Below are positions 1 through 9,057 of a DNA stretch of 64,000 nucleotides, one piece after another. The position numbers and the translations under genes are program-made. This DNA is from Salvelinus alpinus (taxonomy: Eukaryota > Chordata > Actinopteri > Salmoniformes > Salmonidae). The notes beneath the pieces were generated by a model. The model was not told the DNA's origin and made no database searches. It worked only from the letters and a program-made list of their open reading frames with translations. Numbering within the stretch: position 1 is the stretch's first letter; each line of letters begins with the position of its first letter. The stretch covers positions 18,722,072-18,786,071 of the forward strand of contig NC_092091.1 in the NCBI RefSeq assembly GCF_045679555.1. Direction: 5' to 3'.

Positions 1-478
1 AATGAATTGCAAAAATCACTGAAGCTGGAGACTTATATCTCCCTCTCTAACTTTAAGCATCAGCTGTCAGAGCAGCTTACTGATCGCTGTACCTGTACAC
101 AGCCCATCTGTGAATAGCACACCCAACTACCTCATCCCCATATTGTTAGTTATTATTTTGCTCTTTAGCACCCCAGTATCTCTACTTGCACATCATCATC
201 TCCACATCTATCACTCCAGTGTTAATGCTAAATTGTAATTATTTCGCCACTATGGCCCATTTATTGACTTACCTCCCTAATCTTATTACATTTGCACGGA
301 CTGTACATAGATTTTTCTATTGTGTTATTGACTGTACATTTGTTTATCCTGTAACTCTGTGTTGTTTTTGTCACACTGCTTTGCTTTATCTTGGCCAGGT
401 CGCAGTTGTAAATGAGAACTTGTTCTCAACTGGCCTACCTGGTTAAATAAAGGTGAAGAAAAAAAAACAATTTTAAAA
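1..478 (+). mobile_element. 3' end of a LINE (same family as 62.4-64 kb)
   Basis: This is the 3' terminal part of a non-LTR retrotransposon. It starts inside the end of the reverse-transcriptase reading frame (AATGAATTGCAAAAATCACT) and ends with CTGGTTAAATAAAGGTGAAG and an A-rich tail. The reverse complement of the same sequence lies at 62.4-62.7 kb, where the copy extends into the reverse-transcriptase region. The copy here keeps about 120 bases of 3' UTR that the other has lost. The open frame of 86 codons inside it is non-coding UTR. The 5' side lies outside the window. Confidence 0.8.
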
Positions 479-852
479 GATAAATGAATTGTAACAGTGC
501 TATTTTAGTATTCTCTGACTGACTATATGGACAGGTTCAAGCCATATTTCTTGATGCCGACCCTGTTGCCTTTCACCTTAAGTGCAATATTATTTATTCT
601 CCTTCTGTACCACAGAGCATCATTTTGTTGACCTGCCCTTCAGATGAGAGGGAGAGCTGAATGTACAGGAGTCCACTCATGTATTTTAGACCATGGGTAA
701 ATTATTAAGTGGTCAAGTCTGGATCGCCAGGAGACAGGCTGTTCAATGGAAACAACTCGCCTCCCTTCTTGTATGTATCTGCCTGGACGTGTCTGTCTAT
801 CAAGAAATAAATGTTTGAATTCAGAAAGCTGGTGAATGTGTTTAATTATACA
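479..852. other. No gene seen
   Basis: Single-copy-looking sequence between two repeats. I see no exon, RNA gene or repeat that I recognise. Confidence 0.5.
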
Positions 853-1036
853 CTTCACACCAGTGGAGGCTGCTGAGGGGAGGACGGCTCATAATAATGC
901 CTGGAACGGAGCGAATGGAATGGCATCAAACATATGGGAACCATGTATATGATACCATTGCACTGATTCCACTCCAGTCATTACCACAAGCCCGTCCTCC
1001 CCAATTAAGGTGCCACCAACCTCCTGTGCTTCACAC
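853..1036. mobile_element. Non-autonomous hAT-like element with 8-bp target-site duplication
   Basis: A 168-bp element at 861-1028 starts CAGTGGAGG and ends CCTCCTGTG, giving imperfect terminal inverted repeats followed by a second inverted block (GGGGAGGACGG). It is bracketed by the exact 8-bp direct repeat CTTCACAC at 853-860 and 1029-1036. An 8-bp duplication and CAG-type ends are the hallmark of the hAT superfamily. It has no transposase. The element is a very common salmonid repeat (from memory). Confidence 0.85.
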
Positions 1037-1354
1037 ATGTACGGTAGCTTTCTTTGTCTTCAGAAGTGAATCAGAAGTGTGGCGGAGATTGGAACTCACA
1101 ACACAAGCCTTCTGGTTTTGGTTTAGCCAAAGGAATGAGGGGGTTTATTTTAGGACTGTGTCTTTATTTTCTTGTCTATGGTAACCATGACTACTTCTCC
1201 TTTTCCCTTTTTGCCCATTCCTCTTCGGGTTGATGGAGTGTGCGTGTTTCCTCTGCTCCTCTGACGTAGAGATGGTGCACATGCAGTGTGTTGTCTCTTC
1301 TCTCTCTGTATATGATTGGGGAGTGCTGGAGGACAGACTACAGCCATTATACAG

Positions 1355-1461
1355 CCACTGGGCACAGACGTCAATTCAACGTCTATTCCACGTTGTTTCA
1401 ATGTAATTTCATTGAAATTATGTGTAAACAATGTTGATTCAACCAGTGTGTGCCCAGTGGG
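1355..1461. mobile_element. Palindromic MITE, CCACTGGGCACA ends
   Basis: Begins CCACTGGGCACAGACGTC and ends TGTGCCCAGTGGG, so the termini are inverted repeats, and the interior (CAACGTCTATTCCACGTTG) is itself nearly palindromic. A second copy lies at 57.7 kb. No coding capacity. This short fold-back repeat is frequent in teleosts. Confidence 0.75.
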
Positions 1462-1503
1462 ATGTTTGTTTTGGCCTCCTGTGGTGTGGTTGCCACTTCT
1501 ATT

Positions 1504-1575
1504 AGGTGAAGTGACCTCACTTGTTGTCTCTTCTCTCTCTGAAGAGACAACAAGTGAGGTGACCTCACTTCACCT
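1504..1575. repeat. Long near-perfect inverted repeat (hairpin)
   Basis: The left arm of about 30 bases starts AGGTGAAGTGACCTCACTTG. It is followed by a 7-base spacer TCTCTCT and a right arm that is its reverse complement apart from a 5-base insertion near the base of the stem. Transcription of either strand would give a tight stem-loop. I see no target-site duplication, so it may be a local inverted duplication rather than a transposon. Confidence 0.75.
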
Positions 1576-2634
1576 CACTCACCTCTAAGCAGTTGTCTCT
1601 ATCCAAATGCTCTAAACTGTAAGTCTGGACTTCATATACATGGCCTCTCCTCAGAACACACTGTGTGTAACAAAACCAAGGTTTACTTTTGCTTACTTCT
1701 TCCCTTCCACATCCTCTCATTTCTCTTTTTACCATTTTCAGTCCTTCATTCTGACCTTCTGTTTCTCCCAAATTGTTATTTTTGGTCCTGAATTGTATGA
1801 AGATCGTTTGTGCTGCTATCCTGTAACACGTTTCTGGAGAAGTGCTTGTCAGATTGGGTGTATTTTTCTCTGTCGCAATGCTATTTTGATTGATTCAGTG
1901 TTGACGTCAGTCAGGAAGCAGAGTACAACAGCGTTATTTCCTTATTCTGTCTGTTTGCTGCTACTCCTCTGAAGGTATGATTATTCAATTTGCCTTTTGT
2001 TGTCAACCTCAGACAGAGAAGAGTACATCACAAAGACAGATATGGGACAGTGAAGCTACACTCTAGTTTTAGGAAGACACTTTGACATATTGTTGGTCAC
2101 ATTAAATCCCAGTCAGGTTAGTGTAGAGTCAGAATGCATTCCTCTGAGTTTGTTGTTGTGTGTTGTTTTGGGGCCCAGAATCCCCAAAAATCATTCAGAG
2201 GGACATGATGTTATGGGGTTATAGCCATTTTGCTCTATTCATGCTATGTATGTGTGCCCAGCTAAGGCAGAAGTGCACTCACAGAGAAGGAAGTGATCAA
2301 ATCAAATACTGAAGTTTGAAGTGGTCCCTTACATGAATTGAATATAATTTAATTTAAACTATTACTGAACTATTATTTAAAGCGTAGGCTACACTGATAC
2401 CAGGTAGAGTCACTTGATATCTTGCTCAGCAGAGGGGATATGGAGGATTTTCCTGATATGCAGAAGGGGACCCTGAGGATGTTGGATCTTTCTAGGGGAA
2501 GTCTATATTCCGCTGTATTCCAGCTCACGTCATCTTTTGGATATCATATTTTCCCTCCAAAATGGTTGTCAAGTAGTGGGCTTCTCAACTTAAAATGTAT
2601 GTGTTGAAACAGGTGAGTGGAAAACATTGTTCAG
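1576..2634. other. No gene assigned
   Basis: No confident gene. An open frame from about 2440 (MEDFPDMQKG) could be a relic of a gamma-parvin first coding exon, because human PARVG also begins with Met-Glu and has a nearby Pro-Lys-Gly, but the match is too short to call. A CAG|GTGAGT donor-like site lies at 2610-2618. Confidence 0.4.
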
Positions 2635-2673
2635 CCAACATCTTTGAAAGATCCCAAACTTGAGAAGTTGAAA
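2635..2673 (+). pseudogene. parvg: parvg remnant: exon before CH1
   Basis: Reads PTSLKDPKLEKLK and matches the conserved P-T-S-x-K-D-P-K block that precedes CH1 in parvins. It ends at AAA|GTGATA, a possible weak donor in phase 0, which joins in frame with the next block (V-L-V-D-W). TTGTTCAG just upstream could be the acceptor. The frame is open further 5' as far as a TGA at 2614. Confidence 0.7.
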
Positions 2674-2758
2674 GTGATAAGATTGACCCTTGTTTTACAT
2701 TTCACTTCCCACCACCAGCCAAGTTATTCTCCTCAAATGATCATCCATCATCAAAGCC

Positions 2759-4012
2759 CAATGATAACATATTATTATACTACTCTACTATACCAATGAT
2801 AACACATTATTATACTACTCTACCAATGATAAAACATGATTATACTACTATACCAATGATAGCAGATTATTATACTACTATACCAATGATAACACATGAT
2901 TATACAACTATACCAATGATAAAACATGATTATACTACTATACCAATGATAGCACATTATTTTACTACTCTACCAATGATAACACATGATTATACTACTA
3001 TACCAATGATAAAACATGATTATACTACTATACCAATGATAACACATGATTATACTACTATACCAATGATAAAACATGATTATACTACTCTACTATACCA
3101 ATGATAACACATTATTATACTACTATACCAATGATAATACATGATTATACTACTATACCAATGATAGCACATTATTATACTACTATACCAATGATAAAAC
3201 ATGATTATACTACTATACCAATGATAGCACATTATTATACTACTATACCAATGATAAAACATGATTATACTACTATACCAATGATAGCACATTATTTTAC
3301 TACTCTACCAATGATAACACATGATTATACTACTATACCAATGATAATACATGATTATACTACTATACCAATGATAGCACATTATTATACTACTATACCA
3401 ATGATAAAACATGATTATACTACTATACCAATGATAGCACATTATTATACTACTATACCAATGATAAAACATGATTATACTACTATACCAATGATAGCAC
3501 ATTATTATACTACTATACCAATGATAAAACATGATTATACTACTATACCAATGATAGCACATTATTTTACTACTCTACCAATGATAAAACATGATTATAC
3601 TACTATACCAATGATAACACATGATTATACTACTATACCAATGATAGAACATGATTATACTACTCTACTATACCAATGATAACACATTATTATACTACTA
3701 TACCAATGATAATACATGATTATACTACTATACCAATGATAGCACATTATTATACTACTATACCAATGATAAAACATGATTATACTACTATACTATACCA
3801 ATGATAACACATTATTATACTACTATACCAATGATAGCACATTATTATACTACTATACCAATGATAACACATTATTATACTACTGCACCAATGATAAAAC
3901 ATTATTATACTACTATACCAATGATAAAACATGATTATACTACTATACTATACCAATGATAGCACATTATTATACTACTATACCAATGATAACACATGAT
4001 TATACTACTATT
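2759..4012. repeat. 30-bp minisatellite, about 41 units
   Basis: Tandem 30-bp units of the form taccaatgat-AACACATT-attatactacta, with a variable middle octamer (AACACATG, AAAACATG, AGCACATT, AATACATG and others). Because 30 is a multiple of 3, long open frames appear on both strands (ten-residue repeat PMI-x-H-x-YTTI on plus), but they are by-products of the repeat. Occasional 5-bp TACTA insertions shift the frame and divide the array into blocks. Monomer types alternate in an ordered way, see findings. It lies in the parvg intron between the linker and CH1 blocks. Confidence 0.95.
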
Positions 4013-4290
4013 CGGTAGGACCATGATACCTTTGGGTGATATGGGCAGAAGATAATTGCTACACAGAAAATACCTTACACATAAAATAAAAATGAAAGTA
4101 TCAGCGAGGATGGTGGACAGATCAGAAAGTCATTGCTAGGGCAAGGCAGTAGTTGTAGATGCAAACCTTCTCCCTAGACCCTCAAAGAGGATTTGAAATA
4201 GAAAATATACTTCTGGAATAAATTAAAGTCAAATCAAATTATTGCTGTGTTTATCAATTAGATAAGTATAACACGGTATAGACCTAAATA
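4013..4290. other. parvg intron sequence, nothing recognised
   Basis: No exon or repeat that I recognise. Confidence 0.5.
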
Positions 4291-4426
4291 GCTGTGTTTA
4301 CACAGGCAGCCCAATTCTGATGTTTTTCCCACTAATCGGTCTTTTGACCTATCACATCAGGTCTTTTCACATCAGATCTTTTCCTGAGCTGATCTGATTG
4401 GTCAAAATCTGCCTCTGTAAATGCAG
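4291..4426. mobile_element. MITE with GTGTTTACACAGGCAGCC end
   Basis: The left end GTGTTTACACAGGCAGCC and the right end CTGCCTCTGTAAATGCAG form imperfect inverted repeats. The interior contains TCGGTCTTTTGACC and its partner GATTGGTCAAAA, a fold-back arrangement. I recognise it as a common salmonid palindromic repeat. No coding capacity. Confidence 0.65.
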
Positions 4427-4556
4427 AAGGTATGGAAAAGAAAAACACCCCTACAAATTCTATGGCCGTCTACACTTGACACTTACATGCGACATCTACT
4501 ATCAGAATACAATGATCGCATTAAAAAGACAGGTCTAGATGCACAAAAGCCGCATA

Positions 4557-4705
4557 GGTGCACTGTCTTAATAAAACTACATTTTCTGATTTTCTGACCA
4601 TTTAGGATGTTGCACACCGTTGGCTGAACAAGATGTGCAACATCCTAAATTGTCAGAAAATCAGAAAATGGTGGTGGAAAATGTAGTTTTATTAAGACAT
4701 TACAC
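4557..4705. mobile_element. Fold-back MITE with arms of about 60 bp
   Basis: The left arm (GTCTTAATAAAACTACATTT ... GGATGTTGCACA) and right arm (TGTGCAACATCC ... AAATGTAGTTTTATTAAGAC) are reverse complements separated by a 16-base spacer. The right arm has a short insertion. This is typical of a palindromic MITE or a recent inverted duplication. Confidence 0.75.
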
Positions 4706-5185
4706 AGATGTTTTTTTTAGGCTGCTCACCATTAATGCTAGTTAAGGAGGAAAATTATGCCTTTACAGCCTGAATGGAGGATGCTTTATGTAAGAGCCGG
4801 TCCACAGGGGACTTGAGTGTATTACTGGGAATGCACATCAACCCTAGATAATAGCGCAGATCTAGCGCCCTCTATCGGCTGCCTGGGCTACATAAATGGT
4901 AGCCAGCTAGATAATATTTATTAAAAAATGTTTTCAAAATAGTTTGGTTATAGAATCCGTTTAGCTTTGCTTGCTAGCTTGCTGGCTAGCTACAGAGGTT
5001 AGCTGGCATTTGAATATAGCACCGGAAAAGGGAATCCGGACACAATGTGGACATGGTGGACACATTTAAATGTAGGGGTTGATGCATGATGTGTTCGGAA
5101 TTTCGTGATCAGAACTCCATGATCAGAATACAAAAACCGTATTAACTGTCAAGTCTGATAGGGCCTATCTGGTCCTTGTAATCCC
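4706..5185. other. parvg intron sequence, nothing recognised
   Basis: Contains a GCTAGCTTGCTGGCTAGC-rich patch near 4970. No exon seen. Confidence 0.45.
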
Positions 5186-5678
5186 ACACCTGTCACGCCC
5201 TGGCCTTAGTATTCTTTGTTTTCTTTATTATTTTAGTTAGGTCAGGGTGTGACATGGGTATTTATGTGGGTTTTGTAGTGTCCAGGGTGATTGTAAGGTT
5301 TAGGGGGTTTATTTAGAGTAGTTGGCTTTATGTTTAGTATAGTTGTCTAGCTGTGTCTATGTTGTGTGTAGTTGTCTAGGAAAGTCTATGGTTGCCTGAA
5401 TGGGTTCCCAATTAGAGACAGCTGGTTTCTGTTGTCTCTGATTGGGAGCCATATTTAAGGTAGCCATAGGCTTTAGTTTGGTGTGGGGAATTGTCTATGT
5501 AGAATGTTTGTAGCCTGTGTGTGTGCACTACGTTATTTAGCTTCACGATCGTTTGTTGTTTTGGTAGTTTGTAAGTGTTTTGTTTCGTTTTGTCTTCTTC
5601 AATAATAAAAAGAAGATGGCTTATTTTCCTCATGCTGCGTTTTGGTCCGAATCTCTTCCACACGATCGTGACAACACC
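5186..5678 (+). mobile_element. Solo LTR with 5-bp target-site duplication
   Basis: A 483-bp LTR at 5191-5673 begins TGTCACGCCCTGG and ends GATCGTGACA, so it has TG...CA ends inside the inverted repeat TGTCACG/CGTGACA. It is flanked by the exact duplication ACACC on both sides (5186-5190 and 5674-5678). An AATAATAAAA signal lies near 5600. No internal region is present, so it is the product of recombination between two LTRs of a Ty3/Gypsy-type element. It differs from the LTRs of the element at 40-44.7 kb. Confidence 0.9.
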
Positions 5679-5984
5679 TGCTTTCTGTAAACACCTCAAT
5701 AACACACGAAACACTCATCATTTAATAGAAATATAAGTGGACATTATCAGACATCATCAGAGTCTGCTCTAAAGTAAATGTATACAAAGATTAACTACAG
5801 TAGATACTAATGTACTGATATCTGCACCCAGAACCTAATCTCTACACTGTTTGATTCGGTACATTTCTGTAAAAGTAGGACACGAGACTAATATCACTTT
5901 ATTCGTCAACTGTACACAAGGTCCAACCGAAATTTGACTTCCGCTTCCAACACCTCCTGAAAACACATACAGGATGAAGCAAAT
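5679..5984. other. parvg intron sequence, nothing recognised
   Basis: No exon or repeat recognised. Confidence 0.4.
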
Positions 5985-6155
5985 TGGGCACCCGTGGAGC
6001 AGTTGTGGGGGGTTAAGTGCCTTGCACAATGGCATCTAGGATTTGATACCAGCAACCCTCTTAGTTGCCAACTTACTTTCTGCCAGATTTTTCATGTCAG
6101 ACCCAGGATTCAAACTGGCAACCCTCCAGTATAGCAGGCTACCTGCCAGCTATAC
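5985..6155 (-). mobile_element. Diverged tRNA-derived SINE
   Basis: Read on the minus strand, it starts with GGCAGGTAGCCTGCTATACT and contains TTTGAATCCTGGGTCTGACA, like the A- and B-box regions of salmonid tRNA-derived SINEs. It is followed by a tail resembling GTGCAAGGCACTTAACCC. Strongly diverged, ends approximate. Confidence 0.5.
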
Positions 6156-6238
6156 TGGTACAAGTACAGAATTATAGCACCTAGTTATTAACATCACTCA
6201 ATATAACTGACTATTATGGTGAACTCTGGTCTCTGCAG

Positions 6239-6339
6239 GTGTTGGTTGACTGGATCAACAGCACTTTGAAAGAGGAACACATTGTGGTGCAGAGTCTTGA
6301 AGAGGATCTTTGATGGTCTTGTCCTCCATCCTCTCCTAA
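6239..6339 (+). pseudogene. parvg: parvg remnant: first CH1 exon, frameshifted
   Basis: Starts after a good acceptor (TGGTCTCTGCAG) and ends at a donor CCTAA|GTGAGAC. It reads VLVDWINSTLKEEHIVVQSL then EED, matching the start of CH1 in gamma-parvin. The codons for D-L-F-D-G have lost two bases (GATCTTTGATGGT), which creates an immediate in-frame TGA. Beyond the break the old frame continues D-G-L-V-L-H. The remaining CH1 exons are not found before the next block, and the space is taken by microsatellite and Tc1 sequence. Confidence 0.85.
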
Positions 6340-6341
6340 GT

Positions 6342-6388
6342 GAGACACACACATACACACACACACACACACAAACACAAACACAAAC

Positions 6389-6442
<54 letters not shown>
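6342..6442. repeat. (CA)n followed by (CTAA)n microsatellite
   Basis: A degenerate CA tract (to about 6387) passes into about 13 CTAA units. It begins within a few bases of the CH1 exon donor and ends where the Tc1 relic begins. Confidence 0.9.
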
Positions 6443-6444
<2 letters not shown>

Positions 6445-7170
6445 CTCGGAGTCGCCTCTTCGTTGTTGACGTTGAGACTGGTGTTTTGCGGGAACGATTT
6501 AATGAAGCTGCCAGTTGAGGACTTGTGAGGGGTCTATTTCTCAAACTAGACACTAATGTACTTGTCCTCTTGCTCAGTTGTGCCCCCGGGGCCTCCCACT
6601 CCTCATTCTATTCTGGTTAGAGACAGTTTGCGTTGTTCTGTGAAGGGAATAGTACATGGCGTTGTACGAGATCTTCAGTTTCTTGACAATTTCTCGCATG
6701 GAATAGCCTTCATTTCTCAGAACAAGAATAGACTGATGAGTTTCAGAAAAAAGTAATTTGTTTCTAGCCATTTTGAGCCTGTAATCGAACCCACAAATAA
6801 TGATGCTCCAGATACTCAACTAGTCTAAAGAAGGCCAGTTTTATTGCTTCTTTAATCAGAAAAACAATTTTCAGCTGTGCTAACATAATTGCAAAAGGTT
6901 GTCTAATGATCAATTAGCCCTTTAAAATGTTAAACTTGGATTAGCTAACACAACGTGCCATTGGAACACAGGAGTGATGGTTGCTGATAATGGGTCTCTG
7001 TATGCTTATGTAGATATTCCATAAAAATCTGCCGTTTCCAGCTCCAATAGTCATTTACAACATTAACAATGTCTACACTGTATTTCTGATCAATTTGATG
7101 TTATTTAATGGACAAAAAATTTGCTTTTCTTTCAAAAACAAGGACATTTCTAAGTGACCCCAAACTTTTA
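6443..7170 (-). mobile_element. Truncated Tc1-like transposon
   Basis: On the minus strand, the end at 7170 carries the Tc1-type terminus (AAAAGTTTGGGGTCACTTAG). It is followed by a long non-coding leader and then a transposase start with a helix-turn-helix region (KMARNKLLFSETHQSILVLR and SMREIVKKLKISYNAMYYSL). After about 80 codons the frame is closed, and the element stops at the CTAA microsatellite. The catalytic DDE part is absent, so it is dead. Confidence 0.75.
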
Positions 7171-7329
7171 GGTCAACAGAAATGGAATAAATTCAGAAAA
7201 AGAAATTGAGATTCTTACAAATGAAAGGTTGGTCAATTATTTCTGATTATGATGGGTGCATGTTCTTCAGAAAATGTATTCTGTTTCAGAAGATTGAATG
7301 TTCACATACTTTGCTCTTTATTTCAACAG

Positions 7330-7364
7330 TGATTCAACTACAGACTCACTGAGCAGTTCAGACA
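7330..7364 (+). pseudogene. parvg: parvg remnant: inter-CH linker exon
   Basis: A 35-base block between an acceptor (TTTATTTCAACAG) and a consensus donor (GACA|GTGAGT). It leaves one base over, and joined to the next block (TT GAG GAT) the frame runs DSTTDSLSSSD-I-EDSVEQLL. The phase match to the following exon is the main support, because the linker itself is poorly conserved. Confidence 0.65.
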
Positions 7365-7461
7365 GTGAGTAAGATATTCACGGTCATCGTTGAAGTACTG
7401 TACTGGGTTTTACCCAGAACATTGCACAGATAAATGCTTTCCTCCCTGTCTCTTCATCCAG

Positions 7462-7523
7462 TTGAGGATTCCGTTGAGCAGCTGCTGAAGCTGGACTCCC
7501 ACAAGGTTAACACAGTTAAGCAG
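7462..7523 (+). pseudogene. parvg: parvg remnant: start of CH2
   Basis: Acceptor CTCTTCATCCAG, then 62 bases reading EDSVEQLLKLDSHKVNTVKQ, then donor CAG|GTAATA. It matches the start of the parvin second CH domain (x-F-x-x-L-F-x-L-A-P-x-K-V-N-x-V-K). Frame and both splice sites are intact. Confidence 0.85.
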
Positions 7524-7639
7524 GTAATAGAGAGAAAAGATGGGTCCTCCATCCCTGCTGATCTGATGTGTAAGCTGGTCCATTGCATTATTAGACAGCG
7601 TTAGGATTGATTATAGGACAAGCATATATTGTCTAGATT

Positions 7640-8107
7640 TGGCATGGGCCCTCAGATCCTCAAAAAGTTCTACAGCTGCACCTTCGAGAGCATCTTGATT
7701 GGCTGAATCACCGCTTGGTACGGCAACTGCAAGGCACCCGACCGAAAGGGGCTACAGAGGTTGGTGAGTAAGGCCCAGTATATCACTGGGGCCGAGCTCC
7801 CGGCTATCCAGGACCTCTATACCAGGTGGTGTCAGAGAAAGGCCCAAACAATTGTCGATGACTCCAGCCACCCTAGTCATAGACTATTCTCTCTTTTTTT
7901 GTACTCATTTTTTTTACTCATTTATTTTTACTCATCATTGTTATTCACTGTGAATTTATTTATTGTGTCACTATTTCTAGTTTATTGAAACGTTTTATCT
8001 TTAACTCTGCATTGTTGAAAACGATAAGTAAGCATTTTACTGTTAGTCTACACATGTTGTTTACGAAGCATGTGAAAAATACATTTTATTTAATTTTATT
8101 TCTATAC
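7640..8107 (+). mobile_element. L2-type LINE fragment (3' end)
   Basis: The frame remnant includes LKKFYSCTFESILIG and then YITGAELPAIQDLYTRWCQR, as in the L2 reverse-transcriptase C-terminus seen intact at 61.9-62.2 kb. It is followed by the typical 3' UTR (AAGCATTTTACTGTTAGTCT). A stop and several indels are present. Inserted in the intron between the first two CH2 exons of parvg, in the same orientation. Confidence 0.85.
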
Positions 8108-8367
8108 TGATTCTGATTCAGGGCGAGGCTGATTTGTGTGCAAGGGTGCTATGTAGATGAGATGTGTGACAGCATGAATAATACATATAAATGCCCCTGA
8201 TCACTCTTACCGTGCCTGACTGACTGAGCATTGCACCGACCCTATACAACTTCAATATGTTCTCATTAGAGTCTGTCAAAATAGTGACTTTGAATGTTGT
8301 TGTTATGGTTAAATGCCAACATATTTCTAATGAGATATGTCTGTAATATTATATCTTTCTATTTTAG

Positions 8368-8436
8368 GCCATCATGCACTTTGTCAACAAGATAATGTTA
8401 ACCCTGGGACTACAGGTGACAGACATAGAGAAACAG
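8368..8436 (+). pseudogene. parvg: parvg remnant: second CH2 exon
   Basis: Acceptor TTCTATTTTAG, 23 codons AIMHFVNKIMLTLGLQVTDI-EKQ, donor CAG|GTATGT. Phase 0 at both ends. It corresponds to the F-V-N-x-x-L-x-x-L-x-L-x-V-x-x-L-x-x-Q segment of parvin CH2. This block alone looks fully functional. Confidence 0.88.
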
Positions 8437-8598
8437 GTATGTTTACTGTAGCAAGGCTTTGGCCACTCTGTTTGGATGGGTATTGATCTCTACCAATGGT
8501 GTGAATTAAAAAGGAATTTATACATTGCCTTTCTGTTGTGTAACACCACACCCACTTGGGTAAGATCAACAAATGGTGTTCTTTCTTTATCCATTTAG

Positions 8599-8687
8599 CC
8601 ATTCTCCTCCTGCTGATTGGACAGTTGGAGCAGTTCTTTGTTCCACTCCATGACGTCAACCTCACCCCAGTCTATAACAATGAGATG
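8599..8687 (+). pseudogene. parvg: parvg remnant: third CH2 exon, broken at both ends
   Basis: Reads ILLLLIGQLEQFFVPLHDVN and LTPVYNNEM, the core of CH2. The family begins this exon with F-A-D-G-V; here the acceptor-like TTTAG runs directly into CC-ATT-CTC, so that segment is gone and the frame is shifted. At the 3' end the codon ATG is followed by ATAAGG where GTAAGG is expected, so the donor has lost its invariant G. Confidence 0.85.
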
Positions 8688-8821
8688 ATAAGGATCTCAT
8701 ACATGTTCTCGGACTCAGAGGCAGAATGACATTTTTAGGGGATGAATCTGGAGGCAGCCCAGGTGTCTCCAGGTGTCAGTCGTCTGAATATGTCATGGTG
8801 TGCTGTACCACTCATGTCATT

Positions 8822-8965
8822 ATGTGGCTCAGATGGTAGAGAATGACGCTTGCAACGCCGGGATCGGGGTTTCAATTCCCACTGGGTGCCACCCATGTGG
8901 TAAATGTACGAACGCATTACTCACTTTGGGAAAAAGCGTCAGCTAAATGGTGTATGATTATCCCT
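8822..8965 (+). mobile_element. tRNA-derived SINE (V-SINE type)
   Basis: Begins TGGCTCAGATGGTAGAG (A box) and contains GGTTTCAATTCCCAC (B box), followed by a body ending in GCGTCAGCTAAATGGTG, a worn version of the V-SINE tail GAGCGTCTGCTAAATGA. Inserted in the last recognisable parvg intron. Confidence 0.8.
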
Positions 8966-8978
8966 CTCTGTGGTTTAG

Positions 8979-9039
8979 CTGCACAATCTGGACCTCCTGA
9001 ATGACATTGAGCTACCCATGTCCAATGTTGACCCCGAAG
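8979..9039 (+). pseudogene. parvg: parvg remnant: fourth CH2 exon
   Basis: Acceptor TCTGTGGTTTAG, frame LHNLDLLNDIELPMSNVDPE, donor GAAG|GTACAG. It matches the L-H-N-V-x-L-A-L-E-L-L segment of gamma-parvin CH2 but lacks four codons after LHN, an in-frame deletion. A terminal exon coding for the conserved S-T-L-R-V-L-Y end was searched for by eye downstream and not found. Confidence 0.8.
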
Positions 9040-9057
9040 GTACAGTAAGTACAGCAG

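Larger units (their letters stand above)
2635..9039 (+). pseudogene. parvg: Gamma-parvin (parvg) pseudogene, 7 exon remnants
   Basis: Gamma-parvin is a haematopoietic actin-binding adaptor with two calponin-homology (CH) domains that acts with ILK and PINCH at integrin adhesions. Seven blocks in order match the family: the linker before CH1 (PTSLKDPKLEKLK), the start of CH1 (LVDWINSTLKEEHIVV), the inter-CH linker, and CH2 in four blocks (EDSVEQLLKLDSHKVN, AIMHFVNKIMLTLGLQV, ILLLLIGQLEQFFVPL, LHNLDLLNDIELP). The wording is closer to gamma- than to alpha- or beta-parvin. Lesions: a 2-base deletion in the CH1 exon, no trace of the other CH1 exons, loss of the FADG-coding start of the third CH2 block, a GT-to-AT donor change, and a four-codon deletion in the last block. 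No terminal exon was found. The introns hold a minisatellite, a solo LTR, Tc1, L2 and SINE copies. The neighbour on the opposite strand is shisal1, as in human. Assembly error could explain one lesion but hardly all. Confidence 0.85.

Noticed and set aside
2440-2612. Candidate first coding exon of parvg (MEDFPDMQKG, then CAG|GTGAGT)
   Set aside because: The frame meets a TGA at 2605 before the donor, and the similarity is only a few residues. Kept as a note only.
2796-3679. Open frames of 102 and 192 codons on plus and similar ones on minus
   Set aside because: They lie wholly in the 30-bp minisatellite. The period is a multiple of 3 and the unit lacks stops in several frames, so openness is automatic.
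5412-5714. 100-codon minus-strand frame
   Set aside because: Lies in the solo LTR and its right flank, on the strand opposite to the LTR, with no similarity to any known protein.
8685-8979. Possible AT-AC (U12-type) intron at the parvg exon ending ATG|ATAAGG
   Set aside because: U12 AT-AC donors read ATATCC, and the intron ends in AG after TCTGTGGTTT. ATAAGG is better explained as a mutated GTAAGG.
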